A stretch of DNA of 64,000 bases from Marinomonas colpomeniae (GCF_014803385.1 NZ_JACYFC010000003.1:496001-560000), one strand, 5' to 3'; positions 11,176 to 20,891 are shown, counted from the stretch's first letter. Made by a program: numbers and translations. Notes: generated by a model from the sequence alone, not told the origin.

Positions 11176-11526
11176 GCTTGAAATAAAGTTTGTTGTTTTA
11201 TTCATCTAAACAAAATGGTTTTTGTAAGAAAAAACATTTGAAAATGATGTTAGAATAAGCACTCTTGGAATTCATGGGCTTCTAAGAGACATTATGAATT
11301 TACTGCGTTTAACTTGAGCTATATTGTCATTAGTTTAGTGACCTAAATAAGGCTCAGTGAAAGGTTAATGCCTTGTTGATAAGAAGGTATGTGGTAATGC
11401 TTCATTGTTCCATGAAAAATTTTACTGCTGACGTGATGGTAGTGTATTTTGCAATCACGTTGCCATATTATAAATTGTCCTCTTATTTAATAGAGGATGT
11501 GGATGTTTTCAATATAGGGGTTAGAC
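11176..11526. other. Intergenic stretch rpsI-sspA, no gene seen
   Basis: About 350 bp without a convincing reading frame. Related genomes often have the cytochrome bc1 genes petABC here; nothing of them is visible. It presumably holds the sspA promoter, but no hexamer pair with good spacing was found. Confidence 0.6.
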
Positions 11527-12159
11527 ATGGGTGTTATTGCAAAGCGCTCCTCAATGACGTTCTTCTCTGATGGAGAAGATCATTACAGCCATAGAGTTCG
11601 TATTGTATTGGCTGAAAAAGCCGTCACAGTGGACATCATAGATGTAGACCCGTTTAACAAGCCAGAAGAATTGGCTGATGTTAATCCATACAATGAATTG
11701 CCGGCATTGGTAGATCGTGATTTGGTTCTTTATGAGCCAAATGTCATGATGGAATATTTGGATGAGCGTTTCCCGCATCCACCATTGTTGCCAGTGTATC
11801 CTGTAGCACGCGCAGAAAGTCGTTTGTTTATGTACCGTATTCAACGTGACTGGGCGAAATTGGCAGACTTGATTCTTTCTAGTAAAGATAAAGACGCAAT
11901 AGCACAGGCGCAAAAAGAATTGCGTGAAGGTCTAATCAGCGTTTCTCCTATTTTTGAAGAGAAGCCTTACTTCATGAGTGATGATTTCACGATTGTTGAT
12001 TGCTGTTTGGCTCCAGTTTTATGGCGTTTGCCGATCTTGGGTGTAGAAATACCTAAAGATCAAGCAAGAGCATTACATAAATACATGGATCTTGTTTTTG
12101 CTCGTGAGTCTTTCCAAGAGAGTCTTTCAGAAGCAGAACAGGAAATGCGTTTAGACTAA
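11527..12159 (+). CDS. sspA: SspA, stringent starvation protein A
   Basis: GST-fold protein (210 aa) that binds RNA polymerase and alters transcription in stationary phase and starvation. The N-terminal thioredoxin-like domain begins after [35 protein letters not shown] carries the cis-proline region. The C-terminal helical domain contains [19 protein letters not shown]. The catalytic cysteine or serine of true GSTs is absent, as is usual for SspA. sspB follows 85 bp later. Confidence 0.95.
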   Translation: MGVIAKRSSMTFFSDGEDHYSHRVRIVLAEKAVTVDIIDVDPFNKPEELADVNPYNELPALVDRDLVLYEPNVMMEYLDERFPHPPLLPVYPVARAESRLFMYRIQRDWAKLADLILSSKDKDAIAQAQKELREGLISVSPIFEEKPYFMSDDFTIVDCCLAPVLWRLPILGVEIPKDQARALHKYMDLVFARESFQESLSEAEQEMRLD

Positions 12160-12196
12160 TTTAAAAACTTCTTTGGTTGTAGATTAGTGGCAAAAG

Positions 12197-12220
12197 AGGA
12201 GCTTATGGCTCCTTTTTTTT
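12197..12220 (+). terminator. Possible terminator between sspA and sspB
   Basis: AGGAGC / GCTCCT stem with a 5-base loop and eight T. The stem is short; it may only reduce read-through into sspB. Confidence 0.6.
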
Positions 12221-12244
12221 ACGATACATTAAGTAAGGAATAAC

Positions 12245-12625
12245 ATGTTACCAAAGCGATCTTATTTATTGAATGCAGCTTATGAGTGGGTTGCTGATAA
12301 TGATATGACACCTTACCTTTTAGTGGATGCAGAGCAAAAAGACGTAATAATCCCCACAGAATTTGTTAAAGATGGGCAGATTGTTTTAAACGTTAGTATG
12401 TCGGCTGTACGTCATTTGATTATGGATAAAGATGCTGTGTCTTTTGAAGCTCGATTTAGCGGTAAGCCTATGCAGGTCTATGTACCTATTCGTGCAGCAC
12501 TTGCGCTATACGCTAAAGAAAATGGAGACGGTTTTGTGTTTCCTGATGAAGAGTTTTCAGACGAGCCTCCTGCACCAACGACACCCGCTCCTAAAAAAGG
12601 CTTTCAATTGAAAGTAGTTAAATAA
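12245..12625 (+). CDS. sspB: SspB, ClpXP adaptor
   Basis: Adaptor (126 aa) that brings ssrA-tagged proteins to ClpXP. The folded substrate-binding domain covers about residues 1-105 (RSYLLNAAYEWVADN at the start, and an HLIMDKDAVSFEARFSG region). A flexible Pro-rich linker follows, and the C-terminal GFQLKVVK peptide resembles the XB tail that docks on ClpX. It sits behind sspA as in E. coli. Confidence 0.95.
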   Translation: MLPKRSYLLNAAYEWVADNDMTPYLLVDAEQKDVIIPTEFVKDGQIVLNVSMSAVRHLIMDKDAVSFEARFSGKPMQVYVPIRAALALYAKENGDGFVFPDEEFSDEPPAPTTPAPKKGFQLKVVK

Positions 12626-12665
12626 ATTCTACTTTGTTTGTTGTTATTTCTGAATACATATAAAT

Positions 12666-12690
12666 AAAAAGAGCCTATGGCTCTTTTTTT
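12666..12690. terminator. Bidirectional terminator between sspB and diaA
   Basis: AAAAAGAGCC, TAT loop, GGCTCTTTTT. The A run on one side and the T run on the other allow use from both convergent genes. Confidence 0.85.
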
Positions 12691-12718
12691 TATGTTTTAT
12701 AAAGGGTTTTGTAGGCTG

Positions 12719-13312
12719 TTAATCTTCATAACCAAACAACTGACGTTCAAGTAAATCAACCAAGGTATGAATGACTGTCAATTGACATTCATGAACTCTA
12801 GCGGTGCCAAGAAGGTTAATTTTTATTTCTGTGTCATCTTGAGAGGTAAGGGATGATACATTTTTTGCTTCTGGGCTAGTTAGTGCAACAATGTTCATTT
12901 TGCGTTCGTGGCCAGCCTGTATAGCTTGTATTATGGGAGAGGTATTACCGCGATTGGCTATAACGAAGAGTATGTCACCTGGACTGCCTAGTGCTGTAAT
13001 TTGTTTTGAAAAAACATCATGTAAGCTGTCATTATGAGTAATTGCGAGTAAAGCTGCGCCATCTCCACTTAAATTAATGGCTGGAAGGCCTGGACGTTCT
13101 CGATCCATTCTGTCTAGCATCAAGGTACTAAAATATTGGGATAGGTGTGAACCAGTGCTGTTGCCTATACAAATGACTTTCCCTCCAGATGCAATACTTG
13201 CAAACATCACCTTGGCGGCGTGCTCTATGTAAGGAGGTAAACTTTCCAGTGCTTGTTGCTGTGCTTCAAAGCTCTGGGCAAATTGTGTGTAGATAGCTTC
13301 TTGAAAATCCAT
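12719..13312 (-). CDS. diaA: DiaA-like SIS-domain protein (DnaA initiator-associating factor)
   Basis: 197-aa SIS (sugar isomerase) domain protein. In E. coli DiaA binds DnaA and promotes initiation at oriC; the family is also annotated as phosphoheptose isomerase (GmhA-like). The phosphosugar-binding GGKVICIGNSTGSHLSQYF and the ILFVIANRGNTSPIIQAI segment mark the SIS fold. The assignment to DiaA rather than GmhA rests on its place behind lpoA and yraN, as in E. coli. Confidence 0.88.
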   Translation of the reverse strand: MDFQEAIYTQFAQSFEAQQQALESLPPYIEHAAKVMFASIASGGKVICIGNSTGSHLSQYFSTLMLDRMDRERPGLPAINLSGDGAALLAITHNDSLHDVFSKQITALGSPGDILFVIANRGNTSPIIQAIQAGHERKMNIVALTSPEAKNVSSLTSQDDTEIKINLLGTARVHECQLTVIHTLVDLLERQLFGYED

Positions 13313-13317
13313 AGTGA

Positions 13318-13701
13318 TTAAAATACTGCTTTAAGCCAAGTTAAATGATGAGTGTCAATTTTTTGATCAAACAGGATTGCGTCAAAACGACTTGCGCAAT
13401 TCAGTTTATTGTTTTTTTGTAGCCATAATTCGGCACTTTTCCGTACTTTTATCAACTTGGACTTACCAAGACTTTCTGCCGCGCTTCCGTGATTGGCGTT
13501 AGATCGAAAGCGTACTTCTATAAAAACATACGTATTTTTATCTGAAAAAATCAAATCAATTTCGCCCATACGACAAAAGAAATTTCTTTCAATAAAGCGC
13601 AAGCCTTTTGAAAGTAAAAATTTTTCCGCTTCCTGCTCTGCCTGTTCACCGCTATTTTTCGGTGCTTTCCTCGTTTTCAAAAAACTGTTCAATATTCGCA
13701 T
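13318..13701 (-). CDS. yraN: YraN-like, UPF0102 endonuclease-fold protein
   Basis: 127-aa member of the UPF0102 family, which has a predicted restriction-endonuclease-like (Holliday-junction-resolvase-like) fold. Family signatures are EQEAEKFLLSKGLRFIERNF, the MGEIDLIF acidic centre and YVFIEVRFRSN with the E-x-K-like catalytic strand. Its ATG overlaps the end of lpoA by 50 bp; a TTG three codons later is possible. It lies in the lpoA-yraN-diaA operon. The function is unknown. Confidence 0.9.
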   Translation of the reverse strand: MRILNSFLKTRKAPKNSGEQAEQEAEKFLLSKGLRFIERNFFCRMGEIDLIFSDKNTYVFIEVRFRSNANHGSAAESLGKSKLIKVRKSAELWLQKNNKLNCASRFDAILFDQKIDTHHLTWLKAVF

Positions 13702-15508
13702 ATACCAAATTTCCTTTTCGGTAAGTCATAATCTCAGGTCTTTTATGAAATATGCCATTATCATCTATAGTAATAATGCCTGTATTTGCAGAAACTTTTG
13801 TACTAGGGAGTAAAATGAAGAGTTGATACTTGTTAGCGAGCAAATATGAGTCTGCTCCTAAGGCTTGTAGTCGTCGTAAAATGTTCGAATTTTGATTTTT
13901 GTCGAGCCCAACTAGCATCTTATTATTTGGAGTTAGTGCAGGTGCTTCAGTGAAAAGAATACGCTCTATGTCGCTTGGGTTGGTCGATTTTTCTGGTGCA
14001 CTGTCATTTAGGGTGCTGCTGGCTAACATCGGAATTTTATCGGCAAAATAAAAGTCGAGTAGCGGTCGTATTTGTTTTGCATCATTCAGTTTGCCGACAT
14101 AATAAACATAGTCTAGGTCTTCACGTGATCTAGCAATACTGTCTACCTTCGTTCTGCTCCACTGTTCAACAAGCTTCTTACGAGCATGGCTTTCATCAAT
14201 CAAAAGTAATTTTTGTATCGCATCTTGTCTACCTTTTGGAGTATTTGAATAGGCTTGATTAGATGTAATGGTGATATTTTCTTTTATTGCTGCATCGCGA
14301 AATTCATCGCTTTGCTTTAATGCCCAAGTGTCTTGAGTGCTTAGGATTGCGGCTTTGGTTGCGCCGTTTTGCTTGGCAAAGGTAATTAATTCGTGAATTT
14401 CATCCTCAGCATTTAAGGAAAAATGATAAAGCTGATTAGAGTGTCGATTGATATCGAGCTGATTTAGAGCAATGACAGGGTAAGGTAAACTAAGACGGCT
14501 GATTTGAGCGACATTGTTTTTTTGTAAAGGCCCAATAATAACGTCTGGTTGTTTTTCGTTAGCGACTGCAAGTGCATCGGCAATACTTGCGTAATCATTT
14601 ACGTTAACTATGAATACTTGTGGCCTACCTTCTTTCTGATTGTAAAATGACGCAAAGAAGCCATCGATAATAGCCTGAGAGGCGCGTTCTAAGTTACCTC
14701 CCATTGGAAGCATCAGGACAATGCGTTCTGGTGCCATTGCTTTAATAGAAGACATTATCTGGAAATCTTCAGGAGGCCATAGGGCTGCTGGGTGATTAGG
14801 GTTTTCTAATCTCCATTGTTCAAATGTTTTAAGTTGTTGGTCTATCGACAGAGTTTGATTTCTTAGTGTTTCACTAATGGTTAACCAGCCATGTAATAAT
14901 GCGTTTTCTTGTTGATAAAACTCATCTATCTCATTTTGTGTCAGATTTTGAATGGCTCTCCAAAGTTTTCCTTGGTTTTCTTCGCCTTCATTGAAAGGTA
15001 AATTATAAGATAAATCCATGCGAGTGCTTACCACTGCGCGCCAATTGCCAAAATGCTCAAGAATAGAGGCTCTAATTTCTTTTATCTTATTTTGATTATC
15101 AGGATGGCGAGCAACTGAAAGTAATTCAGCTTCTTTTAAATAATCGAATGATTTAATTGAGTCTTCTAATTTTGATGCAGCTAAAGCCGCAAGTAGATAC
15201 GCTTCAAACTGTATTGGTGATGGTGTTACTAAAACGTCTTTGTCTAATTTTTCAATAGCTTGTTCGTAGTTAGCTTGCTGGTAAAGTGATTTCGCCAATT
15301 CATAAGCTGTGCTCAATTCTGCAGAAATCTTAGACGACTTTTGAGGGTGGTAGATACTTGTGGGTAAGGTGTTTTCTTGTGAGGTGCCGTTACCAGCAGC
15401 TTGAGAGCTGTTTTGTTGTTGTTCCACATTTAAATTCATGGAATTACAAGCACTCAGAAGAAAAGCGCAAAGAGTTAATGATATGATGCGGTAATTAATT
15501 AGGCTCAT
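13652..15508 (-). CDS. lpoA: LpoA-like lipoprotein activator of penicillin-binding protein 1a
   Basis: Outer-membrane lipoprotein (618 aa) that reaches through the periplasm to stimulate PBP1a. The signal peptide ends in a lipobox LLSACNS; the ATG at 15508 is used because it gives a normal signal peptide, while an upstream start adds 15 odd residues. The N-terminal half is TPR-like helical, and the C-terminal half has the periplasmic-binding-protein fold (about residues 250-600, beginning RIVLMLPMGGNLERASQAII). It is divergent from rsmI, with yraN and diaA downstream, as in E. coli. Confidence 0.92.
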   Translation of the reverse strand: MSLINYRIISLTLCAFLLSACNSMNLNVEQQQNSSQAAGNGTSQENTLPTSIYHPQKSSKISAELSTAYELAKSLYQQANYEQAIEKLDKDVLVTPSPIQFEAYLLAALAASKLEDSIKSFDYLKEAELLSVARHPDNQNKIKEIRASILEHFGNWRAVVSTRMDLSYNLPFNEGEENQGKLWRAIQNLTQNEIDEFYQQENALLHGWLTISETLRNQTLSIDQQLKTFEQWRLENPNHPAALWPPEDFQIMSSIKAMAPERIVLMLPMGGNLERASQAIIDGFFASFYNQKEGRPQVFIVNVNDYASIADALAVANEKQPDVIIGPLQKNNVAQISRLSLPYPVIALNQLDINRHSNQLYHFSLNAEDEIHELITFAKQNGATKAAILSTQDTWALKQSDEFRDAAIKENITITSNQAYSNTPKGRQDAIQKLLLIDESHARKKLVEQWSRTKVDSIARSREDLDYVYYVGKLNDAKQIRPLLDFYFADKIPMLASSTLNDSAPEKSTNPSDIERILFTEAPALTPNNKMLVGLDKNQNSNILRRLQALGADSYLLANKYQLFILLPSTKVSANTGIITIDDNGIFHKRPEIMTYRKGNLVYANIEQFFENEESTEK

Positions 15509-15541
15509 AAGCTTATATAGATGACAAATAAAAGAGGTAAT

Positions 15542-16402
15542 ATGGTACCACATAGTTCTGATGATGTGAGAGGGTCGCTATACATAGTTGCGACGCCGAT
15601 AGGTAATCTAGACGACTTTAGTAGAAGAGCGGAGCAGATTTTACGAGATGTCGATTATATCGCCGCTGAAGATACGCGACACAGTCGTCGTTTATTAAAT
15701 CACTTCGGTATAGAAGCCAAACTATTTTCAATTCACGATCACAATGAAAAAGACAAAGCGGACTATGTGGCCAGCTTATTAGATGAAGGCAAAAGTGTTG
15801 CTCTAGTGTCTGATGCTGGCACCCCGTTAATCTCTGATCCTGGTTATCACGTTGTTCATGCTTTGCGCAGTAAAGGGCACAAAGTTGTACCCATTCCAGG
15901 TGCTTGTGCTGTGATTTCTGCTTTGTGTGCGTCTGGGCTTCCAACAGATCAATTTTTCTTTGCAGGCTTTGTTCCTGCTAAGTCTAAAGCGCGTTGTGAC
16001 TTGTTTGAGTCTTGGAAGGCCCAAGCTGGTACTGTGGTTTTTTATGAATCAACTCACCGAGTGTATGACTCTATTGCAGATGTATTAAAGGTCTATGGTG
16101 ATGATGCTCAATTAGTGTTGGCTAGAGAAGTAACTAAGACATTTGAGACTTTCTTATCAGGTACTGCTGCCGAAATTTTGGCGATGTTTGATGCCGATTC
16201 TAATCAGTTACGTGGCGAATTTGTTGTAATGCTTAGCTTCACGAAAGAAAGTGGGGACGAAGCTGAATTAGAGGCGAAACGTATTTTAGGTATTCTTCTT
16301 GAAGATCTTCCTGTGAAGCAAGCCGCAGCAATGGCAGCAAAGTTAACCGGTGAAAAGAAAAATTATCTTTATAAAATTGCCTTAGAAATGAATAATGCAT
16401 AA
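15542..16402 (+). CDS. rsmI: RsmI, 16S rRNA 2'-O-ribose C1402 methyltransferase
   Basis: SAM-dependent tetrapyrrole-methylase-fold enzyme that 2'-O-methylates C1402 of 16S rRNA. From ATG 15542 it is 286 aa, the E. coli length. AGAGG lies 4-8 bases before this ATG; an ATG seven codons upstream is less likely. Motifs are SLYIVATPIGNLDDFSRRA, AAEDTRHSRRLL and VSDAGTPLISDPGY. It is divergent from lpoA. Confidence 0.95.
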   Translation: MVPHSSDDVRGSLYIVATPIGNLDDFSRRAEQILRDVDYIAAEDTRHSRRLLNHFGIEAKLFSIHDHNEKDKADYVASLLDEGKSVALVSDAGTPLISDPGYHVVHALRSKGHKVVPIPGACAVISALCASGLPTDQFFFAGFVPAKSKARCDLFESWKAQAGTVVFYESTHRVYDSIADVLKVYGDDAQLVLAREVTKTFETFLSGTAAEILAMFDADSNQLRGEFVVMLSFTKESGDEAELEAKRILGILLEDLPVKQAAAMAAKLTGEKKNYLYKIALEMNNA

Positions 16403-16548
16403 TGATGGCGTAAATTTATCGTTTGAATAGCAATATAATAAGTTAGTGCAATAAAGCAGGTACTGGTGATAAGTAGAAATGTAGTTTTGTAGCAACAGAT
16501 TCTAAAACTGTGTTTACAAGGCGACTAGGGTGAGTATACTCACTTACT

Positions 16549-16638
16549 ACTTGTCGGAGTGCCATTTGGCTGAGATCGCATAATTAAATGCGGGATCCGC
16601 AGAACCTGATCGGGCTTATACCCGCGTAGGAAACAAGA
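16549..16638 (+). promoter_or_regulatory. TPP riboswitch (THI element)
   Basis: Conserved parts appear in order: GGAGTGCC (16556), GGCTGAGA (16568), a TGCGGGATCCGC stem region, GAACCTGAT (16602), and a GGGCTTATACCCGCGTAGG arm. P1 is closed by CTTGTC and the terminal ACAAG. It senses thiamin pyrophosphate and switches off the thi genes downstream. No single obvious expression platform was identified in the 450 bases that follow; a GGTTAACC followed by a T-rich run at about 16720-16737 is one candidate. Confidence 0.95.
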
Positions 16639-16836
16639 AAGTCTCAATTTTTCTTTTCTGCATCGAATGAACTTCTGTCTTTTTAAAACAAGAGATTTGA
16701 TGCTGTCTTTGTTGTATCGGTTAACCTCTTTTTTTTCTATTCAGAATTCATATTTTACTTCCAGCGCTATATAGCGTGCTTGTCAGTAAAATAGCACCTT
16801 AGACAAGCAATTTTCTATGTTTAAAGGAAACTGCTT

Positions 16837-17082
16837 ATGTCGATAATTTATAATGAAAAAAAACAACTTAAAAAAAATAGAATATTAAAAGAAAGGGCTA
16901 ATTTAATTACCACTTTCTTTATTCGATTTTTCCACACTATATTCCTTCCTAGCGTTGAGTCGAACTCAAGCATCAACTCTTATTGCTTCTTTAGTTTTCC
17001 TCTTATCAATTGTATCAACCGGTTTAATCGATTTTGTAGATTGAAAAATTGTGTCCATCACTCGATAGTTAAACTTACTTAA
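16837..17082 (+). CDS. Doubtful 81-codon reading frame in the thi leader
   Basis: An ATG with AAAGGA 9 bases upstream opens an 81-codon frame ending 12 bp before the thiE-type gene. The product would be Lys/Asn-rich at the N-terminus and Phe/Ser/Cys-rich later (TTFFIRFFHTIFLP), resembling no family known to me. It may be a leader peptide, a decayed gene, or a chance frame in AT-rich leader DNA. Confidence 0.25.
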   Translation: MSIIYNEKKQLKKNRILKERANLITTFFIRFFHTIFLPSVESNSSINSYCFFSFPLINCINRFNRFCRLKNCVHHSIVKLT

Positions 17083-17094
17083 GGAAGAGAAGTT

Positions 17095-18567
17095 ATGTCT
17101 AAAAAGCTTCCATTGATTTTGAATGTTTGTGATCCCGGTTTAACAAGTAATTCGAAAAATCAAACGAAGAATCAGATTTTTCATAATTTAAGTAGCCATG
17201 CTAAAACAGTCTCTACTGATATGTTTAATACACAATGGCATGCATTGTTAGGCAATTATTGTCCTGATGTTGTTTATTTTAGTGTTCTACCATCATCTAA
17301 GGTAAATATTGAAAGTCTGAAAGAAATGAAAAATCACTATCCAAATTTACTAGTGGTATTTACTTTTACCTTTTCAGATGAGACAGAGGCTAATATATTT
17401 TCTGAAAACATCTTACCTTATATCGATATTGTGACATCGAATATGATAGATATTAACGCCCTAGTGGGGGCCTCTGTAGACTCAAAAATAACAGAACTCC
17501 ATTTACTCCTTAAAATGAAACATTCTTCACTAAGCTGTCATTGGTTAATTCAAGACGGTGATTTTAGTGTTGATACATGGACAAATTGGTTGTTAGATCA
17601 AGACTCAATTGTTGGTTTTCATTCTACTTATTTATTTTCAGATCAGCGTAAAAAGACAGGAATTCAGAGTGAAACTTCCGATGGCCTATATTCCTCTTTT
17701 ACGTGTTTTCTCGCTCATGGCTACGATGTATTAGATGCCACAACGATGGCAAAAGCGTATACAAAAAGTGCAGCGTTAGTAGGTTGTCCTGGTTGGCCAT
17801 TACAGATTGAAAACCTGCCATTAATTACCTCATGCATAAATGGTGATTATAGTAAAAAAATACAGATGCTAGACTCTTTGAAAGAAACCGGACAACAAAA
17901 AACAGATCAATCATTTGCAAAAATGGATCTTGATAAAATGGGGCTTTACCCAGTTGTAGACACCATTGATTGGCTAGATTTGATACTAAAGCAAGGCGTT
18001 AAAATAGCTCAACTTCGCATTAAAAACCCAGAAGATCCGTATCTAGAAAATAAAATTCAAAAAGCTATCGCTCTAGGTGAAAAACACAATGCCCAAGTGT
18101 TTATTAATGATTACTGGCAACAAGCCATTCTATTTGGCGCTTATGGAGTTCATCTCGGGCAGGGAGATTTAGACATTGCCGATTTATCTAAAATTCAACA
18201 GGCAGGGTTACGTCTTGGTATCAGTACGCATGGGTATTATGAAATTGCTCGCGCGCAGAATATACAACCCAGTTATATTGCTCTTGGACATATATTCCCG
18301 ACACAAACTAAAGACATGCCTTCTCAACCTCAGGGGTTAAATAGACTCAATCATTATGCTCGTTTGCTTAAAGGCAAAGTACCAACTGTCGCTATTGGTG
18401 GTATTAGTATTGAACGCTTTACCGATGTTGCAAAAACAGGGGTGGACAGTGTGGCTGTGGTGTCTGCAATTACTAAAGCGGATAACCCTGAAGAGGTTAC
18501 AACGCTGCTTTTATCGAAGTTTAATCTTGTTAAAGCTGAACAGACTAAAAAGAGTGTGAGTATATGA
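17095..18567 (+). CDS. thiE: ThiE thiamin-phosphate synthase with an N-terminal degenerate ThiD-like domain
   Basis: 490-aa fusion. Residues about 283-478 are a normal TIM-barrel ThiE, which joins HMP-PP and thiazole phosphate: GLYPVVDTIDWLDLILKQGV, QLRIK, VFINDYW, GVHLGQGDLD, ALGHIFPTQTK and VAIGGIS. Residues 1-260 resemble HMP-phosphate kinase ThiD in layout, with DGLYSSFTCFLAHGYDVLDA-type and AKAYT segments. However, the usual ThiD N-terminal AGSDSGGGAG motif and the catalytic GSGC loop are not recognisable, so kinase activity is doubtful. It is the first solid gene under the TPP riboswitch and overlaps thiS by four bases. Confidence 0.88.
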   Translation: MSKKLPLILNVCDPGLTSNSKNQTKNQIFHNLSSHAKTVSTDMFNTQWHALLGNYCPDVVYFSVLPSSKVNIESLKEMKNHYPNLLVVFTFTFSDETEANIFSENILPYIDIVTSNMIDINALVGASVDSKITELHLLLKMKHSSLSCHWLIQDGDFSVDTWTNWLLDQDSIVGFHSTYLFSDQRKKTGIQSETSDGLYSSFTCFLAHGYDVLDATTMAKAYTKSAALVGCPGWPLQIENLPLITSCINGDYSKKIQMLDSLKETGQQKTDQSFAKMDLDKMGLYPVVDTIDWLDLILKQGVKIAQLRIKNPEDPYLENKIQKAIALGEKHNAQVFINDYWQQAILFGAYGVHLGQGDLDIADLSKIQQAGLRLGISTHGYYEIARAQNIQPSYIALGHIFPTQTKDMPSQPQGLNRLNHYARLLKGKVPTVAIGGISIERFTDVAKTGVDSVAVVSAITKADNPEEVTTLLLSKFNLVKAEQTKKSVSI

Positions 18568-18761
18568 ATATCATTTTAAACGATGTGCCTTATGAGTTCT
18601 CTGGTAATACGTTAAAGGATTTATTGTCTGCTTTGAAAAAAGAAGAGCAGGGTATTGCGATCGCGATTGAACAGCAAGTAATACCAAAGAGTCAATGGCA
18701 AAGTACTCAACTAATTGAACGTAGTCAGGTCTTCATTTTTGAATCTATAGCTGGAGGTTAA
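18564..18761 (+). CDS. thiS: ThiS, sulfur carrier protein
   Basis: 65-aa ubiquitin-like protein ending in the required Gly-Gly (SIAGG), which is adenylated and thiocarboxylated to deliver sulfur to ThiG. The frame overlaps the stop of the previous gene (ATGA) and is followed after one base by thiG. The partner ThiF that activates ThiS is not encoded in this operon. Confidence 0.95.
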   Translation: MNIILNDVPYEFSGNTLKDLLSALKKEEQGIAIAIEQQVIPKSQWQSTQLIERSQVFIFESIAGG

Positions 18762-18762
18762 C

Positions 18763-19539
18763 ATGTCATCATTTTCTATTGCGGGACATGAGTTTCATTC
18801 TCGACTTTTTACCGGCACAGGAAAATACGCAAGTGCTGACGCTATGATGGCTTCGTTAGTGGCCAGTCACAGCGAACTGGTAACCTTGTCTTTACGACGT
18901 ATGGATTTACAGTATAAAACAGACAATATATTAGTGCCGTTGCAACAAAATGGCATGAAATTATTGCCTAATACATCCGGTGCACGAACGGCTAAAGAGG
19001 CTGTATTTGCGGCAGAATTAGCACGAGAAGCCTTAGACACAAATTGGGTAAAACTAGAGATTCATCCAGACCCTCGTTATTTGATGCCAGATGGAATGGA
19101 AACCTTATTAGCAGCAGAAGAGTTGATAAAAAAAGGTTTTATAGTAATGCCATACGTACATGCGGATCCTGTTTTGTGTAAGCGGCTCGAAGAAGTGGGT
19201 TGCCAGTGTGTTATGCCGTTAGGTTCGCCTATTGGGTCAAATATGGGATTAGCGAGTCGTCCCTTCCTTGAGATTATTATTGAACAAAGCAATGTTCCTG
19301 TCATTATTGATGCGGGTATCGGTGCGCCATCGGATGCGGCTTTGGCATTGGAAATTGGAGCCGATGCCGTATTGGTGAATACCGCAATGGCAGTAGCTCA
19401 ATATCCTGAAAATATGGCAAAAGCATTTCGATTAGCGGTAGAGGCAGGGCGGATAGCCTACGAATCTGGTTTGGGTGAAAAACGTGTTCAGGCTCAAGCA
19501 TCCAGTCCACTGACTGATTTTATAGGTGCGTTATCGTGA
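18763..19539 (+). CDS. thiG: ThiG, thiazole synthase
   Basis: 258-aa TIM-barrel enzyme that makes thiazole phosphate from DXP, dehydroglycine and ThiS thiocarboxylate. Visible are [28 protein letters not shown], the [14 protein letters not shown] segment and the phosphate-binding [20 protein letters not shown]. The SD GGAGG lies 6 bases before the ATG. It overlaps thiH by four bases. Confidence 0.97.
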   Translation: MSSFSIAGHEFHSRLFTGTGKYASADAMMASLVASHSELVTLSLRRMDLQYKTDNILVPLQQNGMKLLPNTSGARTAKEAVFAAELAREALDTNWVKLEIHPDPRYLMPDGMETLLAAEELIKKGFIVMPYVHADPVLCKRLEEVGCQCVMPLGSPIGSNMGLASRPFLEIIIEQSNVPVIIDAGIGAPSDAALALEIGADAVLVNTAMAVAQYPENMAKAFRLAVEAGRIAYESGLGEKRVQAQASSPLTDFIGALS

Positions 19540-20777
19540 CCGATAATATGTTCTTCAGTGACCAACAAGGTAAAAAACTGATGAGCCAAAAAATAGATGG
19601 CCAACTGATTAAAACGGATAGGACAAAAAATCATCCGCTAGAGCAGAGTCCTTCAGTAGAGAGTCAATTTAGCCGGGTTGTTGAGCATTCAGATTGGCAT
19701 GAAGTCACCCGTTCACATCAAGAAAAAACACAACAAGATGTACTAAAAGCGCTAGCCAAAGATAAATTAACTGTTGATGATTTTACCGCGTTAATTTCTC
19801 CTGCTGCCGAACCTTATTTACTTGATATGGTTGCCAAGAGTGAAGCGCTAACTAAACAGCGCTTTGGCAATACTCTCAGTTTATTTGCCCCTTTGTATTT
19901 GTCTAATACTTGCGCCAATGAGTGTACTTATTGTGGTTTCTCTATGAGTAATGCCATCAAGCGTCTTACATTAGATGAAGCTCAAATCAAAAAAGAAGTC
20001 GCAGCGATAAAGGGCAAAGGCTTCGATCATATTTTATTGGTTACAGGCGAAACGAAAAGAGTCTCTATGCCGTATTTTGAGCGTATGCTTCCTCTAATTA
20101 AGCCATCTTTTAGTCAGCTATCTATGGAAGTTCAGCCATTGGAAGCTGATGAATATCAACGACTTAAGAATATTGGATTAGACGCCGTCTTGGTGTACCA
20201 AGAGACTTACCGACGACAAACGTATCTTGAACATCATTTACGTGGCAATAAATCGAATTTTAATCATCGCTTAGATGCACCCGATCGAATTGGTCAGGCT
20301 GGACTTCATAAAATAGGTCTAGGTGTGTTACTTGGTCTAGAAGATTGGCGTACTGACTCCATTATGATGGCGCATCATCTGCGACATCTACAAAAGCATT
20401 ATTGGCGTAGCCGTTTTAGCGTAGCATTCCCAAGAATTCGTCCTTGTGAAGGAGGAATTCAGCCAAAATCTGTGATTTCAGATCGTCAACTGATTCAGCT
20501 TATTGCAGCGTGGCGACTGTTTGATAGAGATCTAGAAATGAGTCTTTCAACGCGCGAATCTGCAGAATTTCGCCACCATGCCATTCGCATGGGTTTTACT
20601 ACCATGAGTGCAGAGTCTAAAACACAGCCTGGCGGTTATGCAGATGATGCGGAAGTTGCACTAGAACAATTTGAAATAAGTGATGAAAGGTCTGTGCAAG
20701 AAATTGCGGAAATGATTCGTTCACAAGGCAAGGAAGTTGTTTGGAAGGATTGGGATCCATCCTTGTCGGGTTTGTAA
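19536..20777 (+). CDS. thiH: ThiH, 2-iminoacetate (dehydroglycine) synthase
   Basis: Radical-SAM tyrosine lyase giving dehydroglycine for ThiG. The [4Fe-4S] motif CxxxCxxC is C126-C130-C133 in [16 protein letters not shown]. The protein is 413 aa from the GTG overlapping thiG, about 40 residues longer at the N-terminus than E. coli ThiH, whose homology starts near [13 protein letters not shown] (residue 45). The ATG at 19581 would shorten it and cannot be excluded. Using ThiH rather than the oxidase ThiO fits a facultative lifestyle. Confidence 0.95.
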   Translation: MTDNMFFSDQQGKKLMSQKIDGQLIKTDRTKNHPLEQSPSVESQFSRVVEHSDWHEVTRSHQEKTQQDVLKALAKDKLTVDDFTALISPAAEPYLLDMVAKSEALTKQRFGNTLSLFAPLYLSNTCANECTYCGFSMSNAIKRLTLDEAQIKKEVAAIKGKGFDHILLVTGETKRVSMPYFERMLPLIKPSFSQLSMEVQPLEADEYQRLKNIGLDAVLVYQETYRRQTYLEHHLRGNKSNFNHRLDAPDRIGQAGLHKIGLGVLLGLEDWRTDSIMMAHHLRHLQKHYWRSRFSVAFPRIRPCEGGIQPKSVISDRQLIQLIAAWRLFDRDLEMSLSTRESAEFRHHAIRMGFTTMSAESKTQPGGYADDAEVALEQFEISDERSVQEIAEMIRSQGKEVVWKDWDPSLSGL

Positions 20778-20891
20778 GATGCAGTTATTCATCCATTGTA
20801 ATAACAACCTGAGATGGGTGATAGTTGTGTCCGTATAGGTCGTTTTTTAGTATCCTCACACTTTTCTAATCTGTGATTGCTAATTTAATTT

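Noticed and set aside
11373..11570. Possible 65-residue gene upstream of sspA
   Set aside because: It starts at a TTG without a ribosome site and runs into sspA in another frame; the product shows no recognisable pattern.
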